Shown: piece after piece, positions 43,111 through 50,264 of the stretch
Layout: each line of letters begins with the position of its first letter
Numbering within the stretch: the stretch's first letter is position 1
Source of the DNA: Algiphilus sp022763315
GTDB taxonomy: Bacteria; Pseudomonadota; Gammaproteobacteria; Nevskiales; Nevskiaceae
Reading direction: 5' to 3' (one strand)
Length of the DNA stretch: 64,000 nucleotides
Assembly (NCBI RefSeq): GCF_965249985.1
Contig: NZ_OZ252280.1
The notes under the pieces: generated by a model
What the model saw: only the letters and a program-made list of their open reading frames with translations
The model's database searches: none
Told to the model about the DNA's origin: nothing
Made by a program: the position numbers and the translations under genes

Positions 43111-43697
43111 GCCCCTGCCAGCCCCCCTTTGTCGTGCTCGCGTTGTTCGGGCTGCCCGGTTGCGGTAAGTCCACGCTGGCCCGCGCGCTGTCGCAGGACG
43201 CCGGTCTGGCTGTCATCGACCGGGATGCCATCCGCGCCGGCATGTTTCCACCGTATGTCATGGGCGTACAGGAAAAGCCGGCGGCGACGGCCGCACTATG
43301 GCTGGCCGTGCGCGCCATGCTGGAAAGCGGGCAAGGGCTGATCATCGATGGCATGACCTTCGCGCGTCAGGCTGACCGCGCCACCGCGCGCGGGCTGGCC
43401 GAGGCCTTTGGCGCGACGTGGATGCCGGTCGAGGTGCGGGTCAGCGTGCGCGAGGCCGTGGCGCGTATCCGCGCGCAGGGGGTGCATCCCTCCAAGGAGC
43501 GTACGCCGCGCCTGGTACGTCAGGTCGCGGCTCGCTTTGCGCCCGTGGACGCCGAAACCCTGGTGGTGGACGGTCGGCTGCCGCTGCCGGAACAACGCGC
43601 GCAGGTGGAAGCGCTCATGCTCCGGATCGCGCCGGCTGGCGCTCGCTCCAGCGCAGGAAGCGGCGGATCAGGCGCAGCAGGAGAAGGATGCCGATGA
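43107..43697 (+). CDS. P-loop kinase (AAA_33 type), unknown substrate
   Basis: A 196-residue nucleotide-binding protein with the Walker A GLPGCGKST at about 15-23, a Walker B-like LIIDGMTF and a DRDAIR motif. This layout is typical of small-molecule or gluconate/phosphotransferase-like kinases of the AAA_33 group. It starts at the ATG overlapping the ROK stop (ATGA), so the two kinases are made together and may act on the same pathway. Its 3' end overlaps the convergent membrane protein gene by 83 bases, an unusually long antisense overlap; the C-terminal tail (GSGGSGAAGEGCR) is low complexity. Confidence 0.75.
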   Translation: MSPCQPPFVVLALFGLPGCGKSTLARALSQDAGLAVIDRDAIRAGMFPPYVMGVQEKPAATAALWLAVRAMLESGQGLIIDGMTFARQADRATARGLAEAFGATWMPVEVRVSVREAVARIRAQGVHPSKERTPRLVRQVAARFAPVDAETLVVDGRLPLPEQRAQVEALMLRIAPAGARSSAGSGGSGAAGEGCR

Positions 43698-44112
43698 GGG
43701 CGCTGATGATGGCGTGGGTCGCCAGCCACAGCATGCCACCAGCGACATTGGCGGCGAATACCGGTGAGGGATCGCGCAGCTGATCGGCGGCCCACAGCTT
43801 GAACCAGAGCACGATGGCCTCCGGGTCGCGCGTGCCCAGCACAGCCGCCAATTCGGATTGTGGATCCAGCGCGGTGAACAGCCACACCAGCGGCAGGGCA
43901 TAGAGCAGCAGCAGCAGGCCGCCGTGCCAGACATAGTTCTGCAATAGGAAGCGCTCGTGCGAACGGCTGAGGGCGTCGCGATCCGTCAGACTGCGCACAC
44001 CGTGCCAGAGCAGCAGCACCGGGATGCCCAGCAGGATCAGCCAGCCGAGGCTGAACAGCGTCGCTGCCGCGGCTGCCCCGGCGAGCAGGTAGCCCGCGGT
44101 CACCGCGCGCAT
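43615..44112 (-). CDS. Small membrane protein, unidentified (DUF4870-like neighbour)
   Basis: A 165-residue protein with about four membrane helices: residues 10-36, 61-81, 101-112 (weak) and 121-153. Its C-terminal segment RLIRRFLRWSERQPARSG matches the end of the next gene upstream, RIVRGLLAFSERKPLPLPR, so the two look related or share a targeting/insertion end. It follows that gene by 7 bases on the same strand. I do not recognise a function. Its 3' end lies inside the convergent kinase gene. Confidence 0.65.
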   Translation of the reverse strand: MRAVTAGYLLAGAAAAATLFSLGWLILLGIPVLLLWHGVRSLTDRDALSRSHERFLLQNYVWHGGLLLLLYALPLVWLFTALDPQSELAAVLGTRDPEAIVLWFKLWAADQLRDPSPVFAANVAGGMLWLATHAIISALIGILLLLRLIRRFLRWSERQPARSGA

Positions 44113-44119
44113 GGAGAGG

Positions 44120-44509
44120 CTATCTCGGCAGCGGGAGTGGCTTGCGCTCGCTGAAGGCGAGCAGGCCGCGGACGATGCGGTAGATCCACCAGATCGCGAG
44201 GATGCCGTAGCCGATCAATCCGATGAAGATCACGGTAAGCGCGGCGCATACCAGCCACCAGAACAGGCCCCACCAGAAAGTACGCAGCAGCCAGCGATGG
44301 TGTTCGCGGATGAATTCGCTCTGCGTGTCGTTGACCTTGAGGTGGCCGACGATGACGGCGATGACCGCGATGACTCCTGCGGTGAGCACGCCCAGGGCGT
44401 GCAGGATGTAGGCAGCGATGACAATCTTGCGCTCGCTGTCCGTGCCGTAGTCGTTGTAGTAAGGGCCGCCGGCTGGCTGCGGGTGATCGCTCGTACTGAT
44501 CTCGGTCAT
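44120..44509 (-). CDS. Small membrane protein, DUF4870-like
   Basis: A 129-residue protein with a hydrophilic N-terminus (residues 1-28) and three helices at about 30-55, 72-90 and 93-112. The layout, YILHALGVLTAGVIAVIAVIVGHLKVND and WWIYRIVRGLLAFSERKPLPLPR, is that of the DUF4870-like proteins and the C-terminal LaFsErkPlP signature is common to them. I chose the ATG at 44509, 7 bases after GGGAG. Function is unknown; it is likely co-expressed with the adjacent membrane protein. Confidence 0.75.
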   Translation of the reverse strand: MTEISTSDHPQPAGGPYYNDYGTDSERKIVIAAYILHALGVLTAGVIAVIAVIVGHLKVNDTQSEFIREHHRWLLRTFWWGLFWWLVCAALTVIFIGLIGYGILAIWWIYRIVRGLLAFSERKPLPLPR

Positions 44510-44567
44510 TGGAACTCCCGGTTTGATGTTGCGGGGCATAGAACCCCGCAGCCTGCCGTGGGTGGGA

Positions 44568-45101
44568 TTAACCTTTGTTGAAGGCTTCGATCGATTTGCT
44601 GATTTCGGCCCGGGCGGCGGCGGCGTCGCGCCAGCCGGACACCTTCACCCACTTGCCTTCCTCGAGATCCTTGTAGCGCTCAAAGAAGTGACGGATTTCG
44701 TTCTGCAGGCGCTCTGGCACGTCGGAAAGATCCTTCACGTCACGGTAGTAGTTGGTGGATACCTTGTCCGTCGGTACCGCCAGGATCTTGGCATCCAGAC
44801 CGGATTCGTCCTCGGTGTCCAGCACCGCCACCGCGCGGCACTTGATCGCGCTGCCGGGCACGATGTCGTGCGGCGTCATCACCAGAACATCCACCGGGTC
44901 GCCGTCGTCATACAGCGTGCCGGGCACGTAACCGTAGTTGGCCGGGTAGTGCATGGCCACGTTCATGAAGCGATCCACGATGAGCAGCCCGGTGTCCTTG
45001 TCCACCTCGTACTTCACCGGTCCGGCGTTGGCGGCAATTTCGATGATGACGAGAAATTCGTCCGGGGCCTTCTTGCCCGGACCGACGTCCTTGAAGCTCA
45101 T
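44568..45101 (-). CDS. ppa: Inorganic pyrophosphatase (soluble, family I)
   Basis: The enzyme hydrolyses pyrophosphate to phosphate. The 177-residue length and metal-binding run DDGDPVDVLVMTP at about 66-78 match family I, with YEVDKDTGLL, HYPANYGYVPGTL and the later TNYYRDVKD. I chose the ATG at 45101 (MSFKDV), preceded by GGGAG. It sits next to the gene for a PPi-using phosphofructokinase on the same strand, an opposing pair: one uses PPi, the other destroys it. Confidence 0.96.
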   Translation of the reverse strand: MSFKDVGPGKKAPDEFLVIIEIAANAGPVKYEVDKDTGLLIVDRFMNVAMHYPANYGYVPGTLYDDGDPVDVLVMTPHDIVPGSAIKCRAVAVLDTEDESGLDAKILAVPTDKVSTNYYRDVKDLSDVPERLQNEIRHFFERYKDLEEGKWVKVSGWRDAAAARAEISKSIEAFNKG

Positions 45102-45153
45102 GTGATGTTCTCCCTGGTCTGACTGGTTGGGTGCCGCGCGTTCGTAATCGGTA

Positions 45154-46422
45154 TCAGGCGACTTCGAAGACGCGTTCGGTTCTGGGTGCAACAAGCGTGG
45201 GGCGGAAACGCAGATAGCGCGGCAGCCCATTCTCGAAGGGCGGCGGCGCCTCCCCTTGAATCAGCGGCAGCATGTAGCGGCGGCACGCCTCGGTAATGTG
45301 GAAGCCGTCCTCGCTGATGAACTCCCGGGGCATCATGCGTTCGGTATTGGCCACCTGTTCCAGAGGGGCTTCGCCCACGGACCATGCATAAGGACTATCG
45401 CTGTCACGCTGCACGGTGACCATGATGCCACTGGCGCCGGCCACGGCCTTTTCCACTGCAGCACGACCCACCGCATAGCTCTGTTCGAGATCCGTGGCGG
45501 AGGCGATATGACGCGCGGCGCGCATCAAATAGTCAGCCACCGCGAAGTGGTGCTTGTAGCCCAGCCGCTCCTTGACCAGCGCGGCCAGTCTGGCGGCTAC
45601 GCCACCCAGCTGCTTGTGCCCGAAGGCGTCGGTGCCACCGGCCTCGGCGAACAGGGTGCCGTCGGAATTGGTGATGCCTTCGGAGGCCACCACCGTGCAC
45701 CAGCCGTAGCGCTTCACCGTTTCGTCGACCTTGGCGAGGAAGCGCTCGGGGTCGAAGGTGATTTCAGGGAAGAGCAGAATCTGCGGACCGTCGCCCGGTT
45801 GCTGGGCCGCGAGTCCGCCGGCGGCGGCGGTCCAGCCCGCGTGGCGGCCCATGACTTCAAGGATGAAGACCTTGGTGGAGCTGCGCGCCATCGAGGCGAT
45901 ATCCAGGCTGGCTTCGGCGATCGACACCGCGGTGTACTTGGCCACCGAGCCGAAGCCGGGGCAGGTATCGGTCAGCGGAAGGTCGTTGTCCATCGTCTTC
46001 GGGACGTGCACGGCCTGGATCGGGTAGCCCATGCGGCTGCCGAGCTGGCTGATCTTCAGGCAGGTGTCGGCCGAGTCGCCGCCGCCGTTGTAGAAGAAGT
46101 AGCCGATATCAAAGGCCTTGAAGACCTCGATGAGCCGTTCGTATTCAGCTTGATTGCGGTCGAAGCCCTTGAGCTTGTAGCGGCAGGAGCCGAAGACCCC
46201 GGCCGGGGTATGGCGCAGCGCGGCCACGTCGGCATCGCTCATCTGGCTGGTGTCGATCAGCTCTTCGTGCAGCGCGCCGAGAATGCCGTTGGAGCCGGCG
46301 TACAAGGTGCCGATCGCCTCCGGGTGCGCGCGTGCCGCTTCGATCACGCCGGCGGCCGAGGCATTGATGACGGCAGTCACGCCACCGGATTGTGCATAAA
46401 AAGCGTTACGTGGCTGGGGCAT
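45154..46422 (-). CDS. pfp: Pyrophosphate-dependent 6-phosphofructokinase
   Basis: The enzyme reversibly phosphorylates fructose 6-phosphate with PPi. The 422-residue protein has GGGDS at 113-117, with an Asp where ATP enzymes carry Gly, and PKTMDND at 141-147, whose Lys (instead of Gly in ATP-PFK) is the accepted mark of PPi use. It also shows MGRHAGWTAA. It is the first gene on the minus strand ahead of ppa. There is no clear ribosome site before the ATG. The gene diverges from adk over 193 bases. Confidence 0.93.
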   Translation of the reverse strand: MPQPRNAFYAQSGGVTAVINASAAGVIEAARAHPEAIGTLYAGSNGILGALHEELIDTSQMSDADVAALRHTPAGVFGSCRYKLKGFDRNQAEYERLIEVFKAFDIGYFFYNGGGDSADTCLKISQLGSRMGYPIQAVHVPKTMDNDLPLTDTCPGFGSVAKYTAVSIAEASLDIASMARSSTKVFILEVMGRHAGWTAAAGGLAAQQPGDGPQILLFPEITFDPERFLAKVDETVKRYGWCTVVASEGITNSDGTLFAEAGGTDAFGHKQLGGVAARLAALVKERLGYKHHFAVADYLMRAARHIASATDLEQSYAVGRAAVEKAVAGASGIMVTVQRDSDSPYAWSVGEAPLEQVANTERMMPREFISEDGFHITEACRRYMLPLIQGEAPPPFENGLPRYLRFRPTLVAPRTERVFEVA

Positions 46423-46503
46423 ACCAAAACTTTTGCGAAATGGAACTGAAATTGCGGCGCGGGTATGGTACTAGAAAGTCCTGCCGCCTAACGCAGTGCA
46501 ACA

Positions 46504-46532
46504 TTGACCTGCGCACAAGGCCGCATTACGGT
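46504..46532 (+). promoter_or_regulatory. Possible sigma-70 promoter for adk
   Basis: TTGACC at 46504-46509, then a 17-base spacer and TACGGT at 46527-46532, in the gap between pfp and adk. The -35 is good, the -10 modest. This would give a leader of about 80 bases to the adk ATG. Confidence 0.35.
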
Positions 46533-46615
46533 TGCGCCGCGCGACGTAATGGGGGTTGGACTGCGTCGACGTACCTCAGGGCAGCCGCCCGCCTGAATCC
46601 CAAACCTATTTAATT

Positions 46616-47173
46616 ATGAGCAAACGAATCGTTCTGCTGGGTGCGCCCGGCTCCGGCAAGGGCACGCAAGGCCAGATGCTGATGGAACGCCGCGGCATCC
46701 CGCAGATTTCCACCGGTGATCTGCTGCGCGCAGCCGTGGCTGCCGGCTCGGACCTCGGCCTCAAGGCCAAGGCCGCCATGGACGCGGGCGAACTGGTTGC
46801 GGATGAGGTGGTCATCGGCATGATCCGCGAGCGGCTCAACGAGGCGGATACGGCCAACGGCTACATCCTCGACGGTTTTCCGCGCACCCGCGCGCAGGCC
46901 GAGGCGCTCGACGGCCTGCTGGTCGACCTCGGCAAGCCGCTTGACCGCGTTGTGCACCTGGATGTGGACGAAGAGGAAATCGTCAAGCGCCTGCTCGAGC
47001 GCGGCCGTTCTGACGACACTGAGGACACCATCCGCAATCGCATGAAGGTCTTCCGCGACCAGACGCACCCGCTGCTCGAGTACTACAGCGAGCGCGGCCT
47101 GCTGGTCACGGTGAAGGGCAGTGGTGATCTCGAAGCGATCTACGGCAGCATCGTAGCGGCGCTCGACGCCTGA
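46616..47173 (+). CDS. adk: Adenylate kinase, short-lid form
   Basis: The enzyme balances AMP, ADP and ATP. The 185-residue protein has the P-loop GAPGSGKGT near 9-17, GDLLRAAV and GYILDGFPRTRAQAE. The LID is short (RGRSDDTEDTIRNRM), so it is the small bacterial form of about 185 residues instead of the 214-residue E. coli type. There is no obvious Shine-Dalgarno; the region before the ATG is AT-rich (CTATTTAATT), suggesting initiation by other means. It converges with rnd over a hairpin that contains both stops. Confidence 0.95.
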   Translation: MSKRIVLLGAPGSGKGTQGQMLMERRGIPQISTGDLLRAAVAAGSDLGLKAKAAMDAGELVADEVVIGMIRERLNEADTANGYILDGFPRTRAQAEALDGLLVDLGKPLDRVVHLDVDEEEIVKRLLERGRSDDTEDTIRNRMKVFRDQTHPLLEYYSERGLLVTVKGSGDLEAIYGSIVAALDA

Positions 47174-47198
47174 GACGACGGACTCAGGCGCTGTCGAG
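47162..47198. terminator. Bidirectional hairpin holding the adk and rnd stop codons
   Basis: CTCGAC-GCCTGAG (47162-47174) pairs with CTCAGGC (47183-47189) and, after a 3-base bulge, GTCGAG (47193-47198), leaving an 8-base loop. The adk TGA (47171-47173) is in the left arm and the rnd TGA (47184-47186 on the other strand) is in the right arm at the mirror position. There is no T-run. Confidence 0.5.
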
Positions 47199-48278
47199 GG
47201 CGGCCAGCAGCGCCTCCCCGACCGCCGGTCGTCGCCAGCCGCGGAGCGCCGGGTTCTCCGCACTGGCGCCAAAGCGTGCCAGCATTTCCAGGCTGGCGCG
47301 CGCCGCGAGCAGGCTGGGTGGCACGCCCAGCGCATCCGCGCGGCTGCGCACGGTGTGGCCGAGCTGCTTGACCAGGGCGCGGTGCGCCGAATCCGGCCGG
47401 AAATCGTCCACCAGCGGCGGTCCTCCTGTCGGCGCCTGCTGCATGCAGGCCATCCAGGCCTTCCCGTCCCGATCCAGGTTGCGCGCCGGAACATCGGCGC
47501 ATGTGGCCAGTTCCGCCAGTGATTGTGGTCGTCGCTCGGCGATGGCGAGCAGCACTTCGTCCGACAGAATCCAGCGCCGCGGGCGGTTGCTGGCCAGCGC
47601 GCGCTCCTCACGCCAGCGCGCCAGCGCGGCGGCTGCGTGCTGCGCATCCGCGTCGAGCCGCCCTAACCCCTTGAGTCGCTGCCAGGCCTGCGCCGGATCG
47701 GGCCGGTAGCGTTCGGGCTGCGTGATGGCCGCGCAGTCTTCGCGCAGCCAATCCTCGCGCTCCGCAGCTTCCAGCGCTGCGCGCAACGCCGGGTACAAAG
47801 CAGCCAGGTGGCGTACATCGTCGGCGGCGTAGCTCAACTGCGCGGCACTCAGCGGGCGCTTGGACCAGTCGGTGCGCGACTGGGATTTGTCGATGCTGAT
47901 GCCCAGCCGCGCCTCCACCAGCGCGGCATAGCTGATCTGGTCACCCAGACCGAGGAGTGCGGCAGCCACCTGCGTGTCGAACAACGGTCGAGGGCAGTCG
48001 CCCGCGTGCTCGACGAAGATCTCCATGTCCTGCGAGGCCGAATGCAGCACCTTGGTGCGCGCCGGGTCGCGCAGGAAACGCCATAGCGGCCCGAGGTCGA
48101 CCGCCAGTGCATCGATGCAGGCGACTTCATCGGCATTGCCGATCTGTACCAGGCAGAGCTGAGCGTAGTAGGTGCGCTCGCGCACGAATTCGGTATCCAC
48201 CGCCACCCAGGGCGCGGGTGCCAGGCGATCGAGCAATGCCGCTAATGCCGCGTCGTCAGCGATAAGCGTGGGCGTCAT
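47184..48278 (-). CDS. rnd: Ribonuclease D
   Basis: A 3'-5' exoribonuclease for tRNA 3' end maturation. The 364-residue protein has the DEDD catalytic residues: Asp 28 and Glu 30 in VDTEF, the Asp in HSASQDMEIF and the final Asp in SYAADDVRHL. HRDC-type helical domains follow (WILSDEVLLAIAERRPQSL). I chose the ATG at 48278 (MTPTLIAD) because the fold starts there; 48305 would add nine residues. It converges with adk over 10 bases between the stops. Confidence 0.94.
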   Translation of the reverse strand: MTPTLIADDAALAALLDRLAPAPWVAVDTEFVRERTYYAQLCLVQIGNADEVACIDALAVDLGPLWRFLRDPARTKVLHSASQDMEIFVEHAGDCPRPLFDTQVAAALLGLGDQISYAALVEARLGISIDKSQSRTDWSKRPLSAAQLSYAADDVRHLAALYPALRAALEAAEREDWLREDCAAITQPERYRPDPAQAWQRLKGLGRLDADAQHAAAALARWREERALASNRPRRWILSDEVLLAIAERRPQSLAELATCADVPARNLDRDGKAWMACMQQAPTGGPPLVDDFRPDSAHRALVKQLGHTVRSRADALGVPPSLLAARASLEMLARFGASAENPALRGWRRPAVGEALLAALDSA

Positions 48279-48319
48279 GGTGCGTAGAATACCCGCATCG
48301 CTCATCTTGCTCCGGCGCC

Positions 48320-48874
48320 ATGTTCTTCTCCGTCATCGCTACTTCCTGGCGTATCTGTCTGTTCCGCGCCGGGCCTCAGGACTACCCGGCATCGAACCAG
48401 GCCGTGGCCCATGCCGTCATGCTGGCGCTTGCCGTGCACGTCGTTCAGTTCCAGCTCTCGCTGCCGGTCTTTGCGGCCATCGTGCAGGCCATCGTGGCCG
48501 TGCTGGTGATGTGGTCCTTCACCACGGCGGTGCTGACCATGCGCAAGAAGCCGGAGCGGGTGCCGCAGACAGTCAGCGCCCTGCTCGTCACCAATGCGAT
48601 CTTCTCGCTGCTGCTGGTGCCCTTCCTGATCCCGATGCTGCCGGCCATGGAGCAGGCGACCCAGAACCCGGACGCGCAGATCGATGTCCCCGCACTATCG
48701 CTGATCGGGACGCTCGGCCTGTCGCTGTGGAGCCTGGCGGTGTCCATCTGGATCTACCGCAATGCGCTGGAGTCGCGCAGCGGCCTGGCCATCCTGGCTG
48801 CCGTTGGCATGGCGGCCGTGGTGTATATCATCGCCGGCGGCGTCGGCACCATGCTGGTACCGCAGGGCAGCTAG
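48320..48874 (+). CDS. Four- to five-helix membrane protein, Yip1-like or unknown
   Basis: A 184-residue protein with hydrophobic segments near residues 30-50, 52-73, 88-108, 130-150 and 157-180, so mostly membrane-embedded. It has no charged catalytic motif. The topology and length remind of Yip1-domain proteins but no defining motif is certain. It lies on the plus strand between rnd and mpl; mpl starts 4 bases after its stop, so they are probably co-transcribed. Confidence 0.65.
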   Translation: MFFSVIATSWRICLFRAGPQDYPASNQAVAHAVMLALAVHVVQFQLSLPVFAAIVQAIVAVLVMWSFTTAVLTMRKKPERVPQTVSALLVTNAIFSLLLVPFLIPMLPAMEQATQNPDAQIDVPALSLIGTLGLSLWSLAVSIWIYRNALESRSGLAILAAVGMAAVVYIIAGGVGTMLVPQGS

Positions 48875-48877
48875 CCG

Positions 48878-50215
48878 GTGCACGTCCACATTCTCGGTAT
48901 CTGCGGCACCTTCATGGCCGGCATCGCCGCGATTGCCCGCGAGGCTGGTCATCGCGTTACCGGATCGGACGCCAACGCCTGGCCGCCGATGTCCACCCAG
49001 CTCGAGCAGCTGGGCATCGAGGTCATGCGCGGCTACGCGCCCGAGCACCTCGAACCGACGCCGGACGCCATCATTGTCGGCAACGTCATGACGCGCGGCA
49101 ATATCCTGGTCGAGCACCTGCTGGCCACCGATGCGCCGCTGGTCTCCGGGCCGCAATGGTTGGCGGAGCATGTGCTGCGCGGCCGCCACGTGCTGGCGGT
49201 AGCCGGCACCCACGGCAAGACCACCACCTCCGCCATGCTGACCCATATCTTGCGCGCCACCGGGCAGGAGCCGGGCTGGCTGGTGGGCGGGTTCGCGGCC
49301 GATCTGGGCGTGTCTGCTGCTCTCGGCAGCGGTCCCTGCTTCGTGATCGAAGCGGATGAATACGACACGGCCTTTTTCGACAAGCGCTCCAAGTTCGTGC
49401 ATTACCGGCCGCGGACCCTGGTGCTGAACAATCTCGAATTTGATCACGCCGATATCTTCGATGATCTGCGCGCCATCGAACGCCAGTTCCAGCACCTGCT
49501 GCGCACGGTGCCGGCGCACGGCCAGATCATCGTCAATGGGGCGGATGACAATCTGGCCCGCGTCCTTGCCGCCGGTTGCTGGACACCCACCATTGCCTTT
49601 GGCGATGACCAGCCCTGGCGCGTCGGTGACGACGGCCAGCTCTGGCAGGCGGCCCGCTGCATCGGACCGCTGACGCTGGCCCAACCGGGTGCGCACAACC
49701 GCAGCAATGCCGTGGCGGCGGTGGCGGCGGCGATGGATGTGGGCGTGGATCCCGAAGATGCACTGGCGGCGCTGGCCACCTTCCGCGGCGTGCGTCGCCG
49801 CATGGAGTTGCGCGGTACCGTCGCGGGCGTGCAGGTCTTCGACGACTTCGCGCATCACCCCACCGCCATTCAGGCGACCCTCGATGCGGCACGCGATCTG
49901 GATGCCGGCCGCGTACTCGCCGTGCTCGAGCCGCGGTCCAACACCATGCGCATGGGGACCCACGCGCAGGCCTTGGCAGCCTCGCTGCAGGCCGCGACGC
50001 ACAGCTTCGTCTACGCCCCACCCGGCCTGGGCTGGGATGCCAGCCAGGCGCTTGCGCCGCTGGGCGCCCGTCTGACCGTGGCCACGGAGCTGGATGCGCT
50101 AGTGCAGGCAGTCGTGGCCGAGGCCCGGAGCGGTGATGCCGTGCTGGTGATGAGCAACGGCGATTTCGGGGGCGTCCACCAGCGGCTGCTCGACGCGCTG
50201 CACGACAAGGCATGA
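48878..50215 (+). CDS. mpl: UDP-N-acetylmuramate:L-alanyl-gamma-D-glutamyl-meso-diaminopimelate ligase
   Basis: Mpl reattaches recycled peptidoglycan tripeptide to UDP-MurNAc. The 445-residue Mur ligase has the P-loop GTHGKTTT at 110-117, the central EADEYDTAFFDKRSK and NLEFDHADIFDD, and the C-terminal domain with DDFAHHPTAI and LEPRSNTMRMG. LEFDHADIF plus length distinguish Mpl from MurC. It starts with GTG four bases after the preceding gene. Confidence 0.95.
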   Translation: MHVHILGICGTFMAGIAAIAREAGHRVTGSDANAWPPMSTQLEQLGIEVMRGYAPEHLEPTPDAIIVGNVMTRGNILVEHLLATDAPLVSGPQWLAEHVLRGRHVLAVAGTHGKTTTSAMLTHILRATGQEPGWLVGGFAADLGVSAALGSGPCFVIEADEYDTAFFDKRSKFVHYRPRTLVLNNLEFDHADIFDDLRAIERQFQHLLRTVPAHGQIIVNGADDNLARVLAAGCWTPTIAFGDDQPWRVGDDGQLWQAARCIGPLTLAQPGAHNRSNAVAAVAAAMDVGVDPEDALAALATFRGVRRRMELRGTVAGVQVFDDFAHHPTAIQATLDAARDLDAGRVLAVLEPRSNTMRMGTHAQALAASLQAATHSFVYAPPGLGWDASQALAPLGARLTVATELDALVQAVVAEARSGDAVLVMSNGDFGGVHQRLLDALHDKA

Positions 50216-50264
50216 CTGCCACAGCAGCGGCGCCCTCTGCCGGGCATTGCGTAGACTGCACGCC

